Positions 18,218 to 27,628 of a stretch of 64,000 nucleotides of DNA are shown piece by piece. Position 1 is the stretch's first letter. Every line of letters begins with the position of its first letter. Below the pieces are notes generated by a model, which was not told where the DNA came from, did no database searches, and saw only the letters and a program-made list of their open reading frames with translations. Location of the stretch: the NCBI GenBank assembly GCA_014360005.1, contig JACIYI010000011.1, forward strand, positions 26,462-90,461. Direction: 5' to 3'. The DNA is from Candidatus Aminicenantota bacterium (GTDB taxonomy: Bacteria > Acidobacteriota > Aminicenantia > Aminicenantales > Saccharicenantaceae). A program made the translations under genes and the position numbers.

Positions 18218-19654
18218 TCAGCTTCCGGGTTGGGTTTCATCCTCGCGGATTTTTTTGGCCATGGTGAAACCGGTAAACCCGAAAAGGGCCAGGATGACCA
18301 CCGCCAGGTAATTGGAAAAGGCATAGAACAGGTAGGAAAAGCTCGGCAGGCCCAGGGTTCCGGTGATGTAAACTCCGGCCATGCTCCAGGGAATGAGCGG
18401 GACAATGATGCCGCCGCTCTCTTCGATGATCCGCGACAGGTTCTTGGCGGCCAGTCCCTTTTTCCGGTAGGCGTCCGACAACAACTCGGCCGGGATGATC
18501 ATCGACAGGTAGGAACTGCCGGTGATGAGGGCAGCCAGGATGGTGGTGCCGATGGTGGTCAACACCAGGCTCCAGACTTTATCGGCGAACTTCATTATCT
18601 TTTCCAGGATTACAGCCAGCATCCCGGTTTTCTGCATGATGCCGCCGAAGCTGAAGGCGGTGAAGGCCACCAGCTGGGTTTCCATCATGCTCATCAACCC
18701 GCCGCGGGAAATCAGACGGTCGACCGCCTCCAGGCCAGTCCTGGCAGAATAACCGGAATTGACGGCCTGGGCCACCTCGACCAGACTGGCTTTCTGGAAG
18801 ATGACAGCCAGAGCCACAGCCACAGCCGAGGAAATCAGCATGCCGGGGATGGTCGGTTTCTTGGTGAAAGCATAATAAAAAACAATCAAAATCGGTATCA
18901 GCAGGAAAAGGTTGAAATTAAAATTCCTGTCCAGGGTGGAAGTTATCTGCTGGATTTTTTCCCGGTCGAATTCCCGGCCGCCATACCTCAGGCCCATAAA
19001 AAAATATATTACCAGTCCAGCCAGCCAGGCCGGCGTTCCCGACCAGAACATATGCTTGATGTGGTCAAAAAGATTGGAACCGGCCGTAACCGCGGCCAGA
19101 TTGGGTATGTCTGACAGGGGCGACATCTTATCGCCAAAGTAAGCTCCGGCCACGATGGCCCCGGCCGCCGGTCCAAGCGGTATTCCCAGCCCCATAGCAA
19201 TGCCGATGAAAGCCACACCCAGGGTTCCTATCGTTCCCCAGGAAGTCCCACAGGCTAAGGAAGTCAGGGTGCAGACCAGGCAGGCGGTCACCAGGAAATA
19301 TTTCGGGGAAATGAGTTTCAAGCCGTAATAAATAATCATGGGGATGGTGCCGCTGGCGATCCAGGTAGCCACCAGGACTCCAACCGCCAGCATGATCAGG
19401 ATGGCCGGCAGAGCTTTCCTGATGCTCTCCACTATGCCGGCTTCCATGTCTTTCCAGGAATATTTAAGGTAAGCCCCGAGGACGGCGGTGATGAAAGCCG
19501 CAGCTACCAGCAGTACCTGGGCTTTTATCCGGTAGATACCATAGCCTATCCCCAGAAGCAGGCCCATAGAAATCAGGGGAATGAGGGCCAGAGCAAAAGA
19601 TGGTTTTCTGGGTCCGCTCCGGGCCTCAGGCTTGGTGGTTAGGTCTTCACTCAT
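18218..19654 (-). CDS. nhaC: Na+/H+ antiporter, NhaC family
   Basis: 478 residues with about eleven hydrophobic segments. The family-typical centre is present: TSLACGTSWGTIGTLGVAFIG and AYFGDKMSPLSDIPNLAA. It exchanges sodium for protons across the inner membrane. CAGGAGAACG precedes the ATG. It lies 62 bp after the isoaspartyl dipeptidase gene on the same strand, so the two probably share a transcript, though no functional link is evident. Confidence 0.9.
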   Translation of the reverse strand: MSEDLTTKPEARSGPRKPSFALALIPLISMGLLLGIGYGIYRIKAQVLLVAAAFITAVLGAYLKYSWKDMEAGIVESIRKALPAILIMLAVGVLVATWIASGTIPMIIYYGLKLISPKYFLVTACLVCTLTSLACGTSWGTIGTLGVAFIGIAMGLGIPLGPAAGAIVAGAYFGDKMSPLSDIPNLAAVTAGSNLFDHIKHMFWSGTPAWLAGLVIYFFMGLRYGGREFDREKIQQITSTLDRNFNFNLFLLIPILIVFYYAFTKKPTIPGMLISSAVAVALAVIFQKASLVEVAQAVNSGYSARTGLEAVDRLISRGGLMSMMETQLVAFTAFSFGGIMQKTGMLAVILEKIMKFADKVWSLVLTTIGTTILAALITGSSYLSMIIPAELLSDAYRKKGLAAKNLSRIIEESGGIIVPLIPWSMAGVYITGTLGLPSFSYLFYAFSNYLAVVILALFGFTGFTMAKKIREDETQPGS

Positions 19655-19716
19655 CTCGTTCTCCTGCTGTCGGCCGAGGCCGTCAAACAGTCCCGGCCGG
19701 AATTTATGGACTCAGG

Positions 19717-20883
19717 TTATAAAGCAAAAGTGCCGTGAACTTTAAGCTGCCCGTCTTCCATCATCATCCGGCCCCGGCTGAAAACATACCTGAGCTCGAG
19801 CCAGTCATCGAGCAGCAGAATATCCGCCTCGTACCCCTGGAGAAGCTTTCCCTTTCCCGGCAGTTTGTAAAATTCGGCGGCATTGGTGGAAAAAACAGCC
19901 ACAGCCTCTTCCAGAGTTAGAATCTTTTTCCGGACCACTTCCTGGAAGCTGTGGAGAAAGTCTTTCTGGCTGGCTACGGTTAGAGCTACCAGCTGGCCCT
20001 GCTTATCAAAGACGGGCAGGCTGCCGTTGGCATCGGAACTGGCGGTGACCCGGGTAAGCGGAAGTCCTAGCGATTTAATCTGGCCCAGGGCTTCGGTCAG
20101 GCTGACTTCATCCGGGTCAGAAGGTTCCGGGCCGCAGGTCAGGTCAACATAACCGCCCCGCCTGATCCATTCCAGGGCCTGAGAGAAAAGATGGTGGTTG
20201 CGGTTGACATGCGTGGCGATAACCTGGGTAACAGGCAGCTCGCTTTCCTCCAGCATCCGGAAAAAATATTCCAGGCCGCGCCGGCCGTCACCCAGGTGGA
20301 AATGGGCCACCCCGGCTTTGCCCCCGAGCATTCCACCCACCCGGCATTCGGCCACCAGGCGCAGGAATTCCTCAAAAGTCGGCTGGGAAGAACGGTGGTC
20401 GGAGATGGCTATCTCTCCGGCTCCGATTACCTTATCAATCAGGGCGATATCGGAGCGGACGCTTCCGGTCAGGGTTGGGGTAGGCAGGTTGTAGGCGCCA
20501 GTGTAGATCCAGGTGCTCAGGCCTTCTATTTCCAGGGCTCTGGCTTTAGCCAGCAGCGAGCTCGGGTGCCGGGTGACGCTGTCGGTACCCAGGCAGCCGA
20601 TGACCGTGGTCACGCCGCAGCCGAGGCTATCTTCTAGCCTGAGTTCCGGGGCCCTGGTGGTAGGTCCGCCTTCGCCCCCGCCGCCCAGGATATGAACATG
20701 GGGGTCGATTAAGCCCGGGACGGCAGTCAGCTGGCGGCCCTCGATAGTCTTAACTTCCAGCCCTTCAATTTTAATCTGGCCCGGTTTTTCCAGGGCCACT
20801 ATCCTGCCCCCGGCCAGCAGCAGGTCTTTCGGACCAGGGCTGTCTGACCCGGCTGTCTTAATGTTCTTTATCAGGGTAAACAT
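19717..20883 (-). CDS. iadA: isoaspartyl dipeptidase (beta-aspartyl peptidase)
   Basis: 388 residues of the amidohydrolase superfamily. Visible metal and catalytic motifs: PGLIDPHVHILGGGGEGG, SDHRSSQPTFEEF, GVAHFHLGDG, ATHVNRNH and SSDANGSLPVFD, the last with the catalytic Asp. It splits beta-aspartyl dipeptides left from damaged proteins and peptide breakdown. The length matches the family. It is first in a pair with nhaC and is divergent from the ECF sigma gene. Confidence 0.93.
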   Translation of the reverse strand: MFTLIKNIKTAGSDSPGPKDLLLAGGRIVALEKPGQIKIEGLEVKTIEGRQLTAVPGLIDPHVHILGGGGEGGPTTRAPELRLEDSLGCGVTTVIGCLGTDSVTRHPSSLLAKARALEIEGLSTWIYTGAYNLPTPTLTGSVRSDIALIDKVIGAGEIAISDHRSSQPTFEEFLRLVAECRVGGMLGGKAGVAHFHLGDGRRGLEYFFRMLEESELPVTQVIATHVNRNHHLFSQALEWIRRGGYVDLTCGPEPSDPDEVSLTEALGQIKSLGLPLTRVTASSDANGSLPVFDKQGQLVALTVASQKDFLHSFQEVVRKKILTLEEAVAVFSTNAAEFYKLPGKGKLLQGYEADILLLDDWLELRYVFSRGRMMMEDGQLKVHGTFAL

Positions 20884-21002
20884 TTTTTCCTCACTTTCAG
20901 GTTGAAATTAAATTAACACTCTTCAGGGCTCCTGACAAGAAAATTCCCGCTGGCTGCGGCCAGGGGGCAGAGGTACAATAACGGTGGAGGGAAAGCCTGA
21001 TA

Positions 21003-21040
21003 AACGTTTTCGGCTGGTGCGTCGTTTCATTAACGAGACG
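21003..21040 (+). promoter_or_regulatory. candidate ECF promoter and imperfect palindrome upstream of the sigma gene
   Basis: AAC in TAAACGTTTT (21003-21005) is followed 17 bp later by CGTT (21023-21026), echoing the AACGTTTT-CGTA arrangement before the barrel paralogues. An imperfect palindrome, CGTC..GTT..AAC..GACG, spans 21020-21040. Confidence 0.3.
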
Positions 21041-21083
21041 AGGTGAGCAGTGAAAACTTAGATTTTCAGGCCAGCAGACCTGA

Positions 21084-21605
21084 ATGACAGATAGAACCCG
21101 GCTTTTGAGACTATTAGAGGAGTATGGAGGAGAGCTGATGTCTTTTGCCCTGAGTCTGGTTGGCAACCGGGCCGAGGCCGAGGATGCCTGCCAGGACATG
21201 GTGGTCCAGATGCTCAAGCACTGGGACCGGGTTGATGTGAACAAGAATCTCAAAAGCTGGGCTTTTACCATACTGTACCGGAAGTGCCTGGATCAGCTTA
21301 AAAAGCGGCGCCGGTTTCATAACTTCTTCCACCGGGCCAAGGCTGATTATTCAACCGCCCTGGAAGACCAGCCGGAAAACCGGCTGGAGGAGTCAATCAG
21401 CGAGGCCGTGCTGAGCCAGTTACGACCGGCCGAGAGAACCTGCCTGTTTCTCTGGGCCAGAGAGGGCTACAGCTCGGAGGAAATAGCCGGCATCATGGGC
21501 TGCTCTCCAGGCACTGTCCGGGTGCATCTATTCCAGGCACGCCGGAAATTGAAAAAGCTAATGGAGAGGGGAAATGAAAAGAAGGCTTCAGTGTCTTCTG
21601 GTTGA
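21084..21605 (+). CDS. ECF-type RNA polymerase sigma factor
   Basis: 173 residues. Region 2 runs from LLRLLEEYGGELMSFALSL through NRAEAEDACQDMVVQ and KSWAFTILYRKCLDQLK. Region 4 near the end has the promoter -35 reading helix-turn-helix (REGYSSEEIAGIMGCSPGTV and RVHLFQARRKLKKLM). No extra domains. It overlaps the next gene by 32 bp, so the anti-sigma is translationally coupled. The start at 21084 keeps the first helix of region 2; an in-frame ATG at 21138 has the better ribosome site (GGAGGAGAG) but would clip that helix. Confidence 0.92.
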   Translation: MTDRTRLLRLLEEYGGELMSFALSLVGNRAEAEDACQDMVVQMLKHWDRVDVNKNLKSWAFTILYRKCLDQLKKRRRFHNFFHRAKADYSTALEDQPENRLEESISEAVLSQLRPAERTCLFLWAREGYSSEEIAGIMGCSPGTVRVHLFQARRKLKKLMERGNEKKASVSSG

Positions 21606-22083
21606 CCTGGGCTGGCGGCTCGTTCCAGCCGCCGGATTCAGGCACTGGTTGCTCCGGAAACATCTTGACCATTGCCCGGCCTGCCAGGACCGGCTGGTCG
21701 GCCTGGAAGAAGCCCGCGGCCTTATCTCGCAGGTCAAGGCCTCTTGGCCGACCGGAATTGTGGCCAGGGCAGAAGAAGCTATCGGCAGGGAAGAACTGGA
21801 ACCCGGCCTGTCTTCAGGCCGGGGAGACCTGGGCTGGTTGGCGCGGGCCTATGCCGGACTGGCGGCGGTGGCCATTGTTATCCTGATGGCCGGCTTCGGC
21901 TGGTACCTTGCCCGGCAGGAGAGCGGGTTTCGGGTTGGTCCCGGCTATGATACTTATGAAACTAAAATCGTATCAAAAGTATCATTAGAATATGTCCGGG
22001 CTAAAGGACAGCCGGCCAACACTTACATTTATCGGACTGATGACCCGGAAATGGTCATCATCTGGGTGGAAGCGGTTAATTGA
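21574..22083 (+). CDS. anti-sigma factor with zinc-finger and one membrane helix
   Basis: 169 residues. The cytoplasmic N-terminus carries the zinc anti-sigma motif H-x3-C-x2-C (HLDHCPAC) typical of proteins that hold ECF sigma factors. One membrane segment follows at about residues 88-112 (YAGLAAVAIVILMAGFGWYL), then a periplasmic tail of about 55 residues. GAGAGGGGAA precedes the ATG inside the sigma gene. It should sequester the 21084 sigma factor until an envelope signal releases it. Confidence 0.85.
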   Translation: MKRRLQCLLVDLGWRLVPAAGFRHWLLRKHLDHCPACQDRLVGLEEARGLISQVKASWPTGIVARAEEAIGREELEPGLSSGRGDLGWLARAYAGLAAVAIVILMAGFGWYLARQESGFRVGPGYDTYETKIVSKVSLEYVRAKGQPANTYIYRTDDPEMVIIWVEAVN

Positions 22084-22124
22084 CCCTTCGGGGTTTAAGT
22101 TTGATTCGACCACAGGAGGTCAAT

Positions 22125-23087
22125 ATGAAAAACTTAAATAAACTGCGGGCAGCAGGACTGATGGCCATCGTTCTGTTTTTATCCCTGACTCTGGCAGCAC
22201 AGACCCAGAAAGCGGAAAAGGGCCGGCGGCCGCTGGTGGAAATGAAGCTTAAGGTCTTTGAGGGAGTCCGCGAAGGTCGGGTGGAGCCGATCAAAACGGT
22301 GACCTCATCTTTTTTGAGATACACCCTTTCTGCCAGTATCAGGAGTGAAGACACTTCGGAAAAAGAAGAAAACCAGTTACGACGGGTCTTTAACCTCAAA
22401 GGCGTCCAGCTGCTGACTGAAGCCAATCTGAGCTGGCCTGAAATCCGTTCCAGGGATTTTCATATGTTCCGGCTGGACAGCAAGGAATACGCCATCGTCA
22501 TAACCCTGGTGCGGATTAACAGCCAGGAGAGGATAACCTGCCGGGTGGAGGTCATGGAACAGGATAAAGATAAGAAAAGCCACTTGCTGGATTCGGAACT
22601 GGCTCTGGACAAAAACGTCATAACTACCTTCGGCTTCGAAGACACCACCGCCAAACCTTATTTCTTATCACTCAAAGTCCAGAAAATCTGGGGTTCTCCG
22701 GGTCTGGTTGTGCCACTCGAAGCGGTTGAGGCCGTTCGCCTCGCAGGAAAAGTGGGAGAAGTGATTCCAGCCGTTCCGCCCGAACCCGTACCCCTTAAAG
22801 ATGTGGTCAGGGCGACGGGTGATATAGCGCCGCCCAAACTCATCAAAAAGGTAGAGCCGGTCTATCCAGAGGAAGCCAGGCAGGCCGGATTGGAGGGTGT
22901 GGTGATCCTGGAAGTGACCACCGACAAATTTGGCCGGGTAGCCGCCGTCCGGGTGCTGCGCTCGGTGCCGCTGCTCGACCAGGCAGCCATCGAGGCCGTC
23001 AAGCAGTGGGTTTATGAACCGGTTATCATTGACGGCCAACCCCGCCCCATCGTGTTTACAGTGACGGTTAACTTCAAGCTCAAATAA
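22125..23087 (+). CDS. exported protein with C-terminal TonB domain
   Basis: 320 residues. The start at 22125 is set by CAGGAGGT; a longer frame has no such site. The N-terminus looks like a cleavable signal (AAGLMAIVLFLSLTLAAQ), not the uncleaved anchor plus Pro-rich stalk of classical TonB. A middle domain of about 170 residues was not recognised. The last ~85 residues are a clear TonB C-terminal domain: KLIKKVEPVYPEEARQAG, GVVILEVTTDKFGRV, AAIEAVKQWVYEP. It follows the sigma/anti-sigma pair by 41 bp and is probably co-transcribed, perhaps as a target or sensor. Confidence 0.85.
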   Translation: MKNLNKLRAAGLMAIVLFLSLTLAAQTQKAEKGRRPLVEMKLKVFEGVREGRVEPIKTVTSSFLRYTLSASIRSEDTSEKEENQLRRVFNLKGVQLLTEANLSWPEIRSRDFHMFRLDSKEYAIVITLVRINSQERITCRVEVMEQDKDKKSHLLDSELALDKNVITTFGFEDTTAKPYFLSLKVQKIWGSPGLVVPLEAVEAVRLAGKVGEVIPAVPPEPVPLKDVVRATGDIAPPKLIKKVEPVYPEEARQAGLEGVVILEVTTDKFGRVAAVRVLRSVPLLDQAAIEAVKQWVYEPVIIDGQPRPIVFTVTVNFKLK

Positions 23088-23220
23088 AGTAAAAAAGTAA
23101 AATTTATAGGGCGGAAGAGGGATCAGTTGAACCTAAGGCAGAGGGCAGAATAATATGGCTGGCCAGCGAGTCGAATTATAATCCAAAGAAGCTTGATACC
23201 CGGGTTAAGGTATAAGTAAA

Positions 23221-24879
23221 ATGGGACCAGAGCCAGCACTGGCTGGGAACATGAACCAGGGAATAAGAAGAATTAGACTCATTAGATCAACCGGCAGCCT
23301 GTCTGGTGGCCAGACTCCAGCTGCTAAGCGAGAGAGTCTGGGACGTTTTACTATTCTCTTTCTTTGTTCCTTCTTGATTCTGGCCATTTTTTATGGTTGT
23401 GAGGTGCGGAAAGCGCCGCTTAGAACTGAACCGGTACCCCGGCCGGCTGCCCCGGTCATTTCTCCGGAAGAATTATTTCAAAAAGGCGAGCTGGAACTTC
23501 AGAAGTTTACCGTCCCGGGATACAGGGCCGCGGTTGATTATTTTGAGCAGGCCCTCAGGCTAAAACCAGATTTAACCGGGGCTTACGGGCGCCTGGCTGT
23601 GGCCTACGGCCTCTGGGCCAAGGAAAGAACTGACCTGGGGCTGGATAACCTGGAGCAGTGGGTTAAAAGCTATTATTTTTCTCTAAGGGCCAGGGATCTC
23701 GGCCAGGTAGCCGATTATCTTAAAGCCTCAGCCCTGGCCGCCAGTGCCCGGAATTTTATAAGCCGGCGGGAGTACGGGGAATTCTTCAGCACCATAAAAA
23801 AACGTTTCGCCAGGGAATCGGCTGAGCTGGCCCTGTCCTATCTCCGCGATATATTCTCTACCGGTCAATTCAAGAGAGAGGCCATCAACCAGCCTCTGGA
23901 AACGCTCGATAAGCTTCTGAAAGATAATCCGGATGACACCGAGGCCCTGGTCTTAAAGGCCATGGTCCAGGTGCTGACGGCTGATGACCCGAACCTGGTC
24001 AGGGTTATGGAGCTCAAGCCAGACTGGTCTTTGCCTTGCTTCTTGTTTGGTCTTTTCTTTAAAAGCCGGGGAGATGTGGAACAGGCTGAAAAGTGGTTTA
24101 ACCTGACTCTGGACAAGAACCCCGAGCATCCGCGAGCCCTGGCCGAACTGGGGGAGCTGGCTTTTCTGGGGAGAAAATACGACCAAGCGGAAAAGGACCT
24201 GGAAAAGTCTCTGGCCCTCGATGGAGAAATGCCCCGGGCTCACCTCCTGGCCGGCCTGATCCTGCGTGAAAAAGGGGAGTATGAGAAGGCCCTGGAGCAT
24301 TTTCGGGCTGTTACCACCTTAGTTCCTGACCACGAAGAAGCCCTGTACTATCAGGCTCTCGTCCTGGTCGAGCAGGCCGACTGGCCGCGCTCCCTGGAAA
24401 CCCTGGATTCACTGGTCAGAATTGCCGGCAGTTATGAAATCTTCGGCTATGCCTTGAGAGCCCTGTCCTTTCTCATGCTGGACCGCCTGGCAGAAGCTGA
24501 GGCCGATAGCCGCAGGGCCCTGGGCATCAGTTCAGGATATTACCTCCCTTATTACATCCTGGGTCTGGTCTATTTCCGGAAAGAGGACTGGAAGAAAGCT
24601 GGAGAGAATTTTCAGCAATCATTAAAAGTTGATAAAACTTTTGCCGACGGGCATTATTACCTGGGCCAGACCTATCTGAAGATGAACGAGCCAAACCAGG
24701 CCAGAGAAGAATTGACCCGGGCTGCCGAGCTGTTCCAGTACGAAGCCAAGCAGGCCGAGCTGCTCAGCGCCCAGGCCCGAGAGCGGGGCTGGACCAGGAA
24801 AGCCGAACTTCTTCTCGTCCAGAAAAAGGAGCTGGAGGCAAAAATTGCCCATTGCCAGAAGCTCTTGACTTCAAAATAG
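23221..24879 (+). CDS. TPR-repeat lipoprotein
   Basis: 552 residues. After a basic N-terminus a hydrophobic segment ends in AIFYGC, a lipobox-like site near residue 60. The rest is a series of tetratricopeptide repeats, for example YFEQALRLKPDLTGAYGRLA, AEKWFNLTLDKNPEHPRALA, AEKDLEKSLALDGEMPRAHL and NFQQSLKVDKTFADGHYYLG, ending in a charged helix. Such proteins scaffold envelope complexes. The long N-terminus suggests the real start may be Met11 (23251). An intrinsic terminator follows at 24978. Confidence 0.82.
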   Translation: MGPEPALAGNMNQGIRRIRLIRSTGSLSGGQTPAAKRESLGRFTILFLCSFLILAIFYGCEVRKAPLRTEPVPRPAAPVISPEELFQKGELELQKFTVPGYRAAVDYFEQALRLKPDLTGAYGRLAVAYGLWAKERTDLGLDNLEQWVKSYYFSLRARDLGQVADYLKASALAASARNFISRREYGEFFSTIKKRFARESAELALSYLRDIFSTGQFKREAINQPLETLDKLLKDNPDDTEALVLKAMVQVLTADDPNLVRVMELKPDWSLPCFLFGLFFKSRGDVEQAEKWFNLTLDKNPEHPRALAELGELAFLGRKYDQAEKDLEKSLALDGEMPRAHLLAGLILREKGEYEKALEHFRAVTTLVPDHEEALYYQALVLVEQADWPRSLETLDSLVRIAGSYEIFGYALRALSFLMLDRLAEAEADSRRALGISSGYYLPYYILGLVYFRKEDWKKAGENFQQSLKVDKTFADGHYYLGQTYLKMNEPNQAREELTRAAELFQYEAKQAELLSAQARERGWTRKAELLLVQKKELEAKIAHCQKLLTSK

Positions 24880-24977
24880 AACATATTTCTTTCTGTTTTA
24901 CTCTGCTGGCAAAAAATTTCCAGGCCTGATTGACCGGAGCAACCCTTACGGGCTATCAGACCTTTCCGGTAGAGCGG

Positions 24978-25007
24978 GCGGTTCAATTAGAACCGCTATT
25001 TTTTATT
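24978..25007 (+). terminator. intrinsic terminator after the TPR gene
   Basis: Stem GCGGTTC (24978-24984) with GAACCGC (24990-24996), loop AATTA, then TATTTTTTATTTT. Confidence 0.75.
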
Positions 25008-25036
25008 TTGAATTTTGGCTACTTCTGGGTTAAAAT
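25008..25036 (+). promoter_or_regulatory. promoter giving a probably leaderless transcript
   Basis: TTGAAT (25008-25013), 17 bp, TAAAAT (25031-25036), then 9 bp to the ATG at 25046. The spacing is identical to the 17739 promoter. It directly abuts the preceding terminator. Confidence 0.55.
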
Positions 25037-25045
25037 ATTTAGCCC

Positions 25046-25813
25046 ATGTTGAGGACCTTTGAAGAAGAACTGAAGAGTTTCGAGAAAGTCATCCAGAGAA
25101 TCAGCAGCCTGGCTCTCTTGCCCAAGAAAATTTCCGTCCGCGGGACCGAAAATTTTGTCCGGGAAGGTCCCAACATCATTGTCGGCAACCACGTCGGAAG
25201 CTACAAGGACGTGGCCGTTCTGTTCAAGACCGTACCGCGGCCAATCTTCTTTACCGCAAACAAGATGATTTTCAGCAAGGAGGATTTCAGCTTCCTGGTC
25301 AGAAAGCACCTAAACCGAAGCATGAAAAATATCGGCCTGATGGTCCACTTTTTGCTGAATCCCTTTTTTACCCTGATTGTCCGCTACATTTCATCCAATA
25401 TCGCCAAGGTTGGCTACATCCCGGTCGACCTTTACCAGGGGCGGGCAGCCGCGGTCAGGAAATGCCAGGAATATCTGAAGCTGGGAAGAGCCATAGTCCT
25501 ACTGCAGGGGCGTGGCCACTTTAACGATGCCGACCCTAACCCCTACGTGGCCCGCTTCCGGCACGGGCCGGCGGCCATGGCCTATAATCTTTATAACGAA
25601 GACCGGCTGGATGTCCCCGTCACCCCACTGGCCTTTTTTGGCACGCACCTTCCTTTTGGCGTTCCGGCCACGGTCCAGGTTAACGTGGGCCCGCCGATGT
25701 TCATCAGTTGCTATTGGGTAGAAAACAACAGCCGGCAAACGGTTGAAAATTTCCGTCAGGCCCTGGAAAGGACGGTTAACAGCCTTTTCCTGGAACTTCT
25801 GCGCAGCCGGTAA
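25046..25813 (+). CDS. PlsC-like 1-acylglycerol-phosphate acyltransferase, divergent
   Basis: 255 residues. Acyltransferase block I reads VGNHVGSYKDV: His and Asp are 5 residues apart instead of the canonical 4 (HX4D). Block II is IFFTANKMIFSKEDF; block III, usually FPEGTR, is LLQGRGHF; block IV is VPVTPLAFFGT. The protein would transfer an acyl chain to a glycerophosphate or related lipid at the inner membrane face, but the altered blocks make the exact activity unsure. There is no ribosome-binding site, fitting a leaderless message. It precedes the POT transporter by 54 bp. Confidence 0.75.
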   Translation: MLRTFEEELKSFEKVIQRISSLALLPKKISVRGTENFVREGPNIIVGNHVGSYKDVAVLFKTVPRPIFFTANKMIFSKEDFSFLVRKHLNRSMKNIGLMVHFLLNPFFTLIVRYISSNIAKVGYIPVDLYQGRAAAVRKCQEYLKLGRAIVLLQGRGHFNDADPNPYVARFRHGPAAMAYNLYNEDRLDVPVTPLAFFGTHLPFGVPATVQVNVGPPMFISCYWVENNSRQTVENFRQALERTVNSLFLELLRSR

Positions 25814-25867
25814 ACGAGCGGTGAGCCGATAGATTTTTCGGGTAATTCGTTAAAAGGAGAAAGAAGC

Positions 25868-27550
25868 ATGTTCAAGGGACACCCCAAGGGATTGTTTGTG
25901 GCCTTCTTCGCCAACATGGGCGAGCGCTTCGGTTTCTACACCATGGTCAGCATTTTTGTCCTCTTCCTGCAGGCCAAATATGGCATGACTCCCGGCCAGA
26001 CGGGCTTCATGTATGCCACCTTCATGTTTTTCGTTTACTTCTTCCCGCTGCTGGGCGGCTTCCTGGCCGACCGGGTTCTCGGCTACGGCCGGACCATCAG
26101 CATCGGGTTGGTGGTCATGTTCAGCGGTTATTTCCTGCTGGCTCTGCCCACCAGGTTTCAGACCGGTTTTGCCCTGATCGTGGTCGCCCTGGCCACCATT
26201 GCCCTGGGAACGGGTCTGTTCAAAGGCAACCTGCAGGCTCTGGTAGGCAATCTCTATGACGACCCGAAATACAGCCACCTGCGGGACCGGGCTTTTACCA
26301 TTTTTTACATGGGCATCAACGTCGGGGCCATGTTCGCTCCCTCGGCCTCCGAGGTGGTTTCCAACTTTATCCTGAAAAAGAGCAATTTCTTTTACGATGC
26401 CAGGATTCCAGCTCTGGCCCACGATTTCCTGGCCGGGAAGCTGGCCGAAGTCAATCAGCTGCTGGAATTGGCCCAGAAACAAAATCCGGCCATAACCATG
26501 GAGGGACTGAGGCAGTTTGCTGAAACCTACCTGGGAACGTTAAGCAAGTCCTACCATTTCGGCTTCGGGGTAGCCTGCCTCAGCCTGATAATCTCGATGC
26601 TGATTTTCTGGGGTTTCAGAAAGTATTACCGGCAGGCTGACATTACCGAGAAACAGAAAGAAAAGTCAGCCGAGCTTAAAGCCCAGATGGTTGAGCTGAC
26701 CCCGGAACAGACTAAGCAGCGCCTGGTAGCCCTGGGCCTGGTCTTCCTGGTGGTCATTTTCTTCTGGATGGCGTTTCATCAATCAGCGGTGACCATGACT
26801 TTCTTTGCCCGCGATTACACCGTCAAACAGGTTGGCCAGCTGACCAACCTCTGGTTTGACCTGGGCGGTCTGCTGCCGCTGTTCCTGTCCATCCTGGGCC
26901 TGGTCTTTTTGGTCAAGAAGAATGTTTCTAAGGGCGGCCGGATAGCCGGCGGACTGGCCTTTGTCATCTTCGCCGTTCTGACCTACCTTCGTTACCAGAG
27001 TTACCCCGAGGTCAGTCCTTTCCAACCCCAGCGCTTTCAGCATTTTAACCCCTTCTTCATCGTGGCCCTGTCGCCGCTGATTATCGGGCTCTTCGGCTAC
27101 CTCAATAAAATAGGTAAAGAGCCATCGGCTCCCAGGAAAATCGGCATAGGTATGCTGCTGACAGCGGCTGCCTTTTCCATTCTGGTTATCGCCTCGGTCA
27201 AGCTGCCCAGTCCAGCGGAGCTGGGCGGCAAGGTGGCCCGGCCCGAGTACCTGGTTTCAGTCTACTGGTTGATCAGCACTTATTTACTGCTGACCATTGC
27301 CGAACTGTTCCTCAGCCCCATGGGCATTTCTTTTGTCTCCCGGGTGGCTCCACCCAAGTATAAAGGATTGATGCAGGGCGGCTGGTTTGCAGCCACAGCC
27401 ACCGGTAGTTACCTGGTCGGTCTGGTGGGCTACCTCTGGATGAAGGTCCCGCTCTGGGCCATTTGGATGATACTGGTGGTGGCCTGCTTGCTATCAGCGG
27501 CTTTTATGTTCAGCATCATGAAGCGACTGGAGAAAGTAGCTTCCAGTTGA
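25868..27550 (+). CDS. POT/PTR family proton-coupled peptide transporter
   Basis: 560 residues with 12 or more hydrophobic segments. The N-terminus shows the POT signature NMGERFGFYTMVSIFVLFL, including the ExxERF-type proton motif in the form GERFGFY. LLGGFLADRVLGYGRTISIG follows between helices 2 and 3. A soluble stretch of about 60 residues between the two halves (DFLAGKLAEVNQLLELAQKQ) is larger than usual. The role is uptake of di- and tripeptides. AAAAGGAG precedes the ATG. Confidence 0.9.
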   Translation: MFKGHPKGLFVAFFANMGERFGFYTMVSIFVLFLQAKYGMTPGQTGFMYATFMFFVYFFPLLGGFLADRVLGYGRTISIGLVVMFSGYFLLALPTRFQTGFALIVVALATIALGTGLFKGNLQALVGNLYDDPKYSHLRDRAFTIFYMGINVGAMFAPSASEVVSNFILKKSNFFYDARIPALAHDFLAGKLAEVNQLLELAQKQNPAITMEGLRQFAETYLGTLSKSYHFGFGVACLSLIISMLIFWGFRKYYRQADITEKQKEKSAELKAQMVELTPEQTKQRLVALGLVFLVVIFFWMAFHQSAVTMTFFARDYTVKQVGQLTNLWFDLGGLLPLFLSILGLVFLVKKNVSKGGRIAGGLAFVIFAVLTYLRYQSYPEVSPFQPQRFQHFNPFFIVALSPLIIGLFGYLNKIGKEPSAPRKIGIGMLLTAAAFSILVIASVKLPSPAELGGKVARPEYLVSVYWLISTYLLLTIAELFLSPMGISFVSRVAPPKYKGLMQGGWFAATATGSYLVGLVGYLWMKVPLWAIWMILVVACLLSAAFMFSIMKRLEKVASS

Positions 27551-27628
27551 GTCGGAGTGAATCTGAGTGAAATTTAATAGCCGGGAATAAAGTTTATTAA
27601 AGTCAAGAAGAAAAAACTGAAAAAACAA

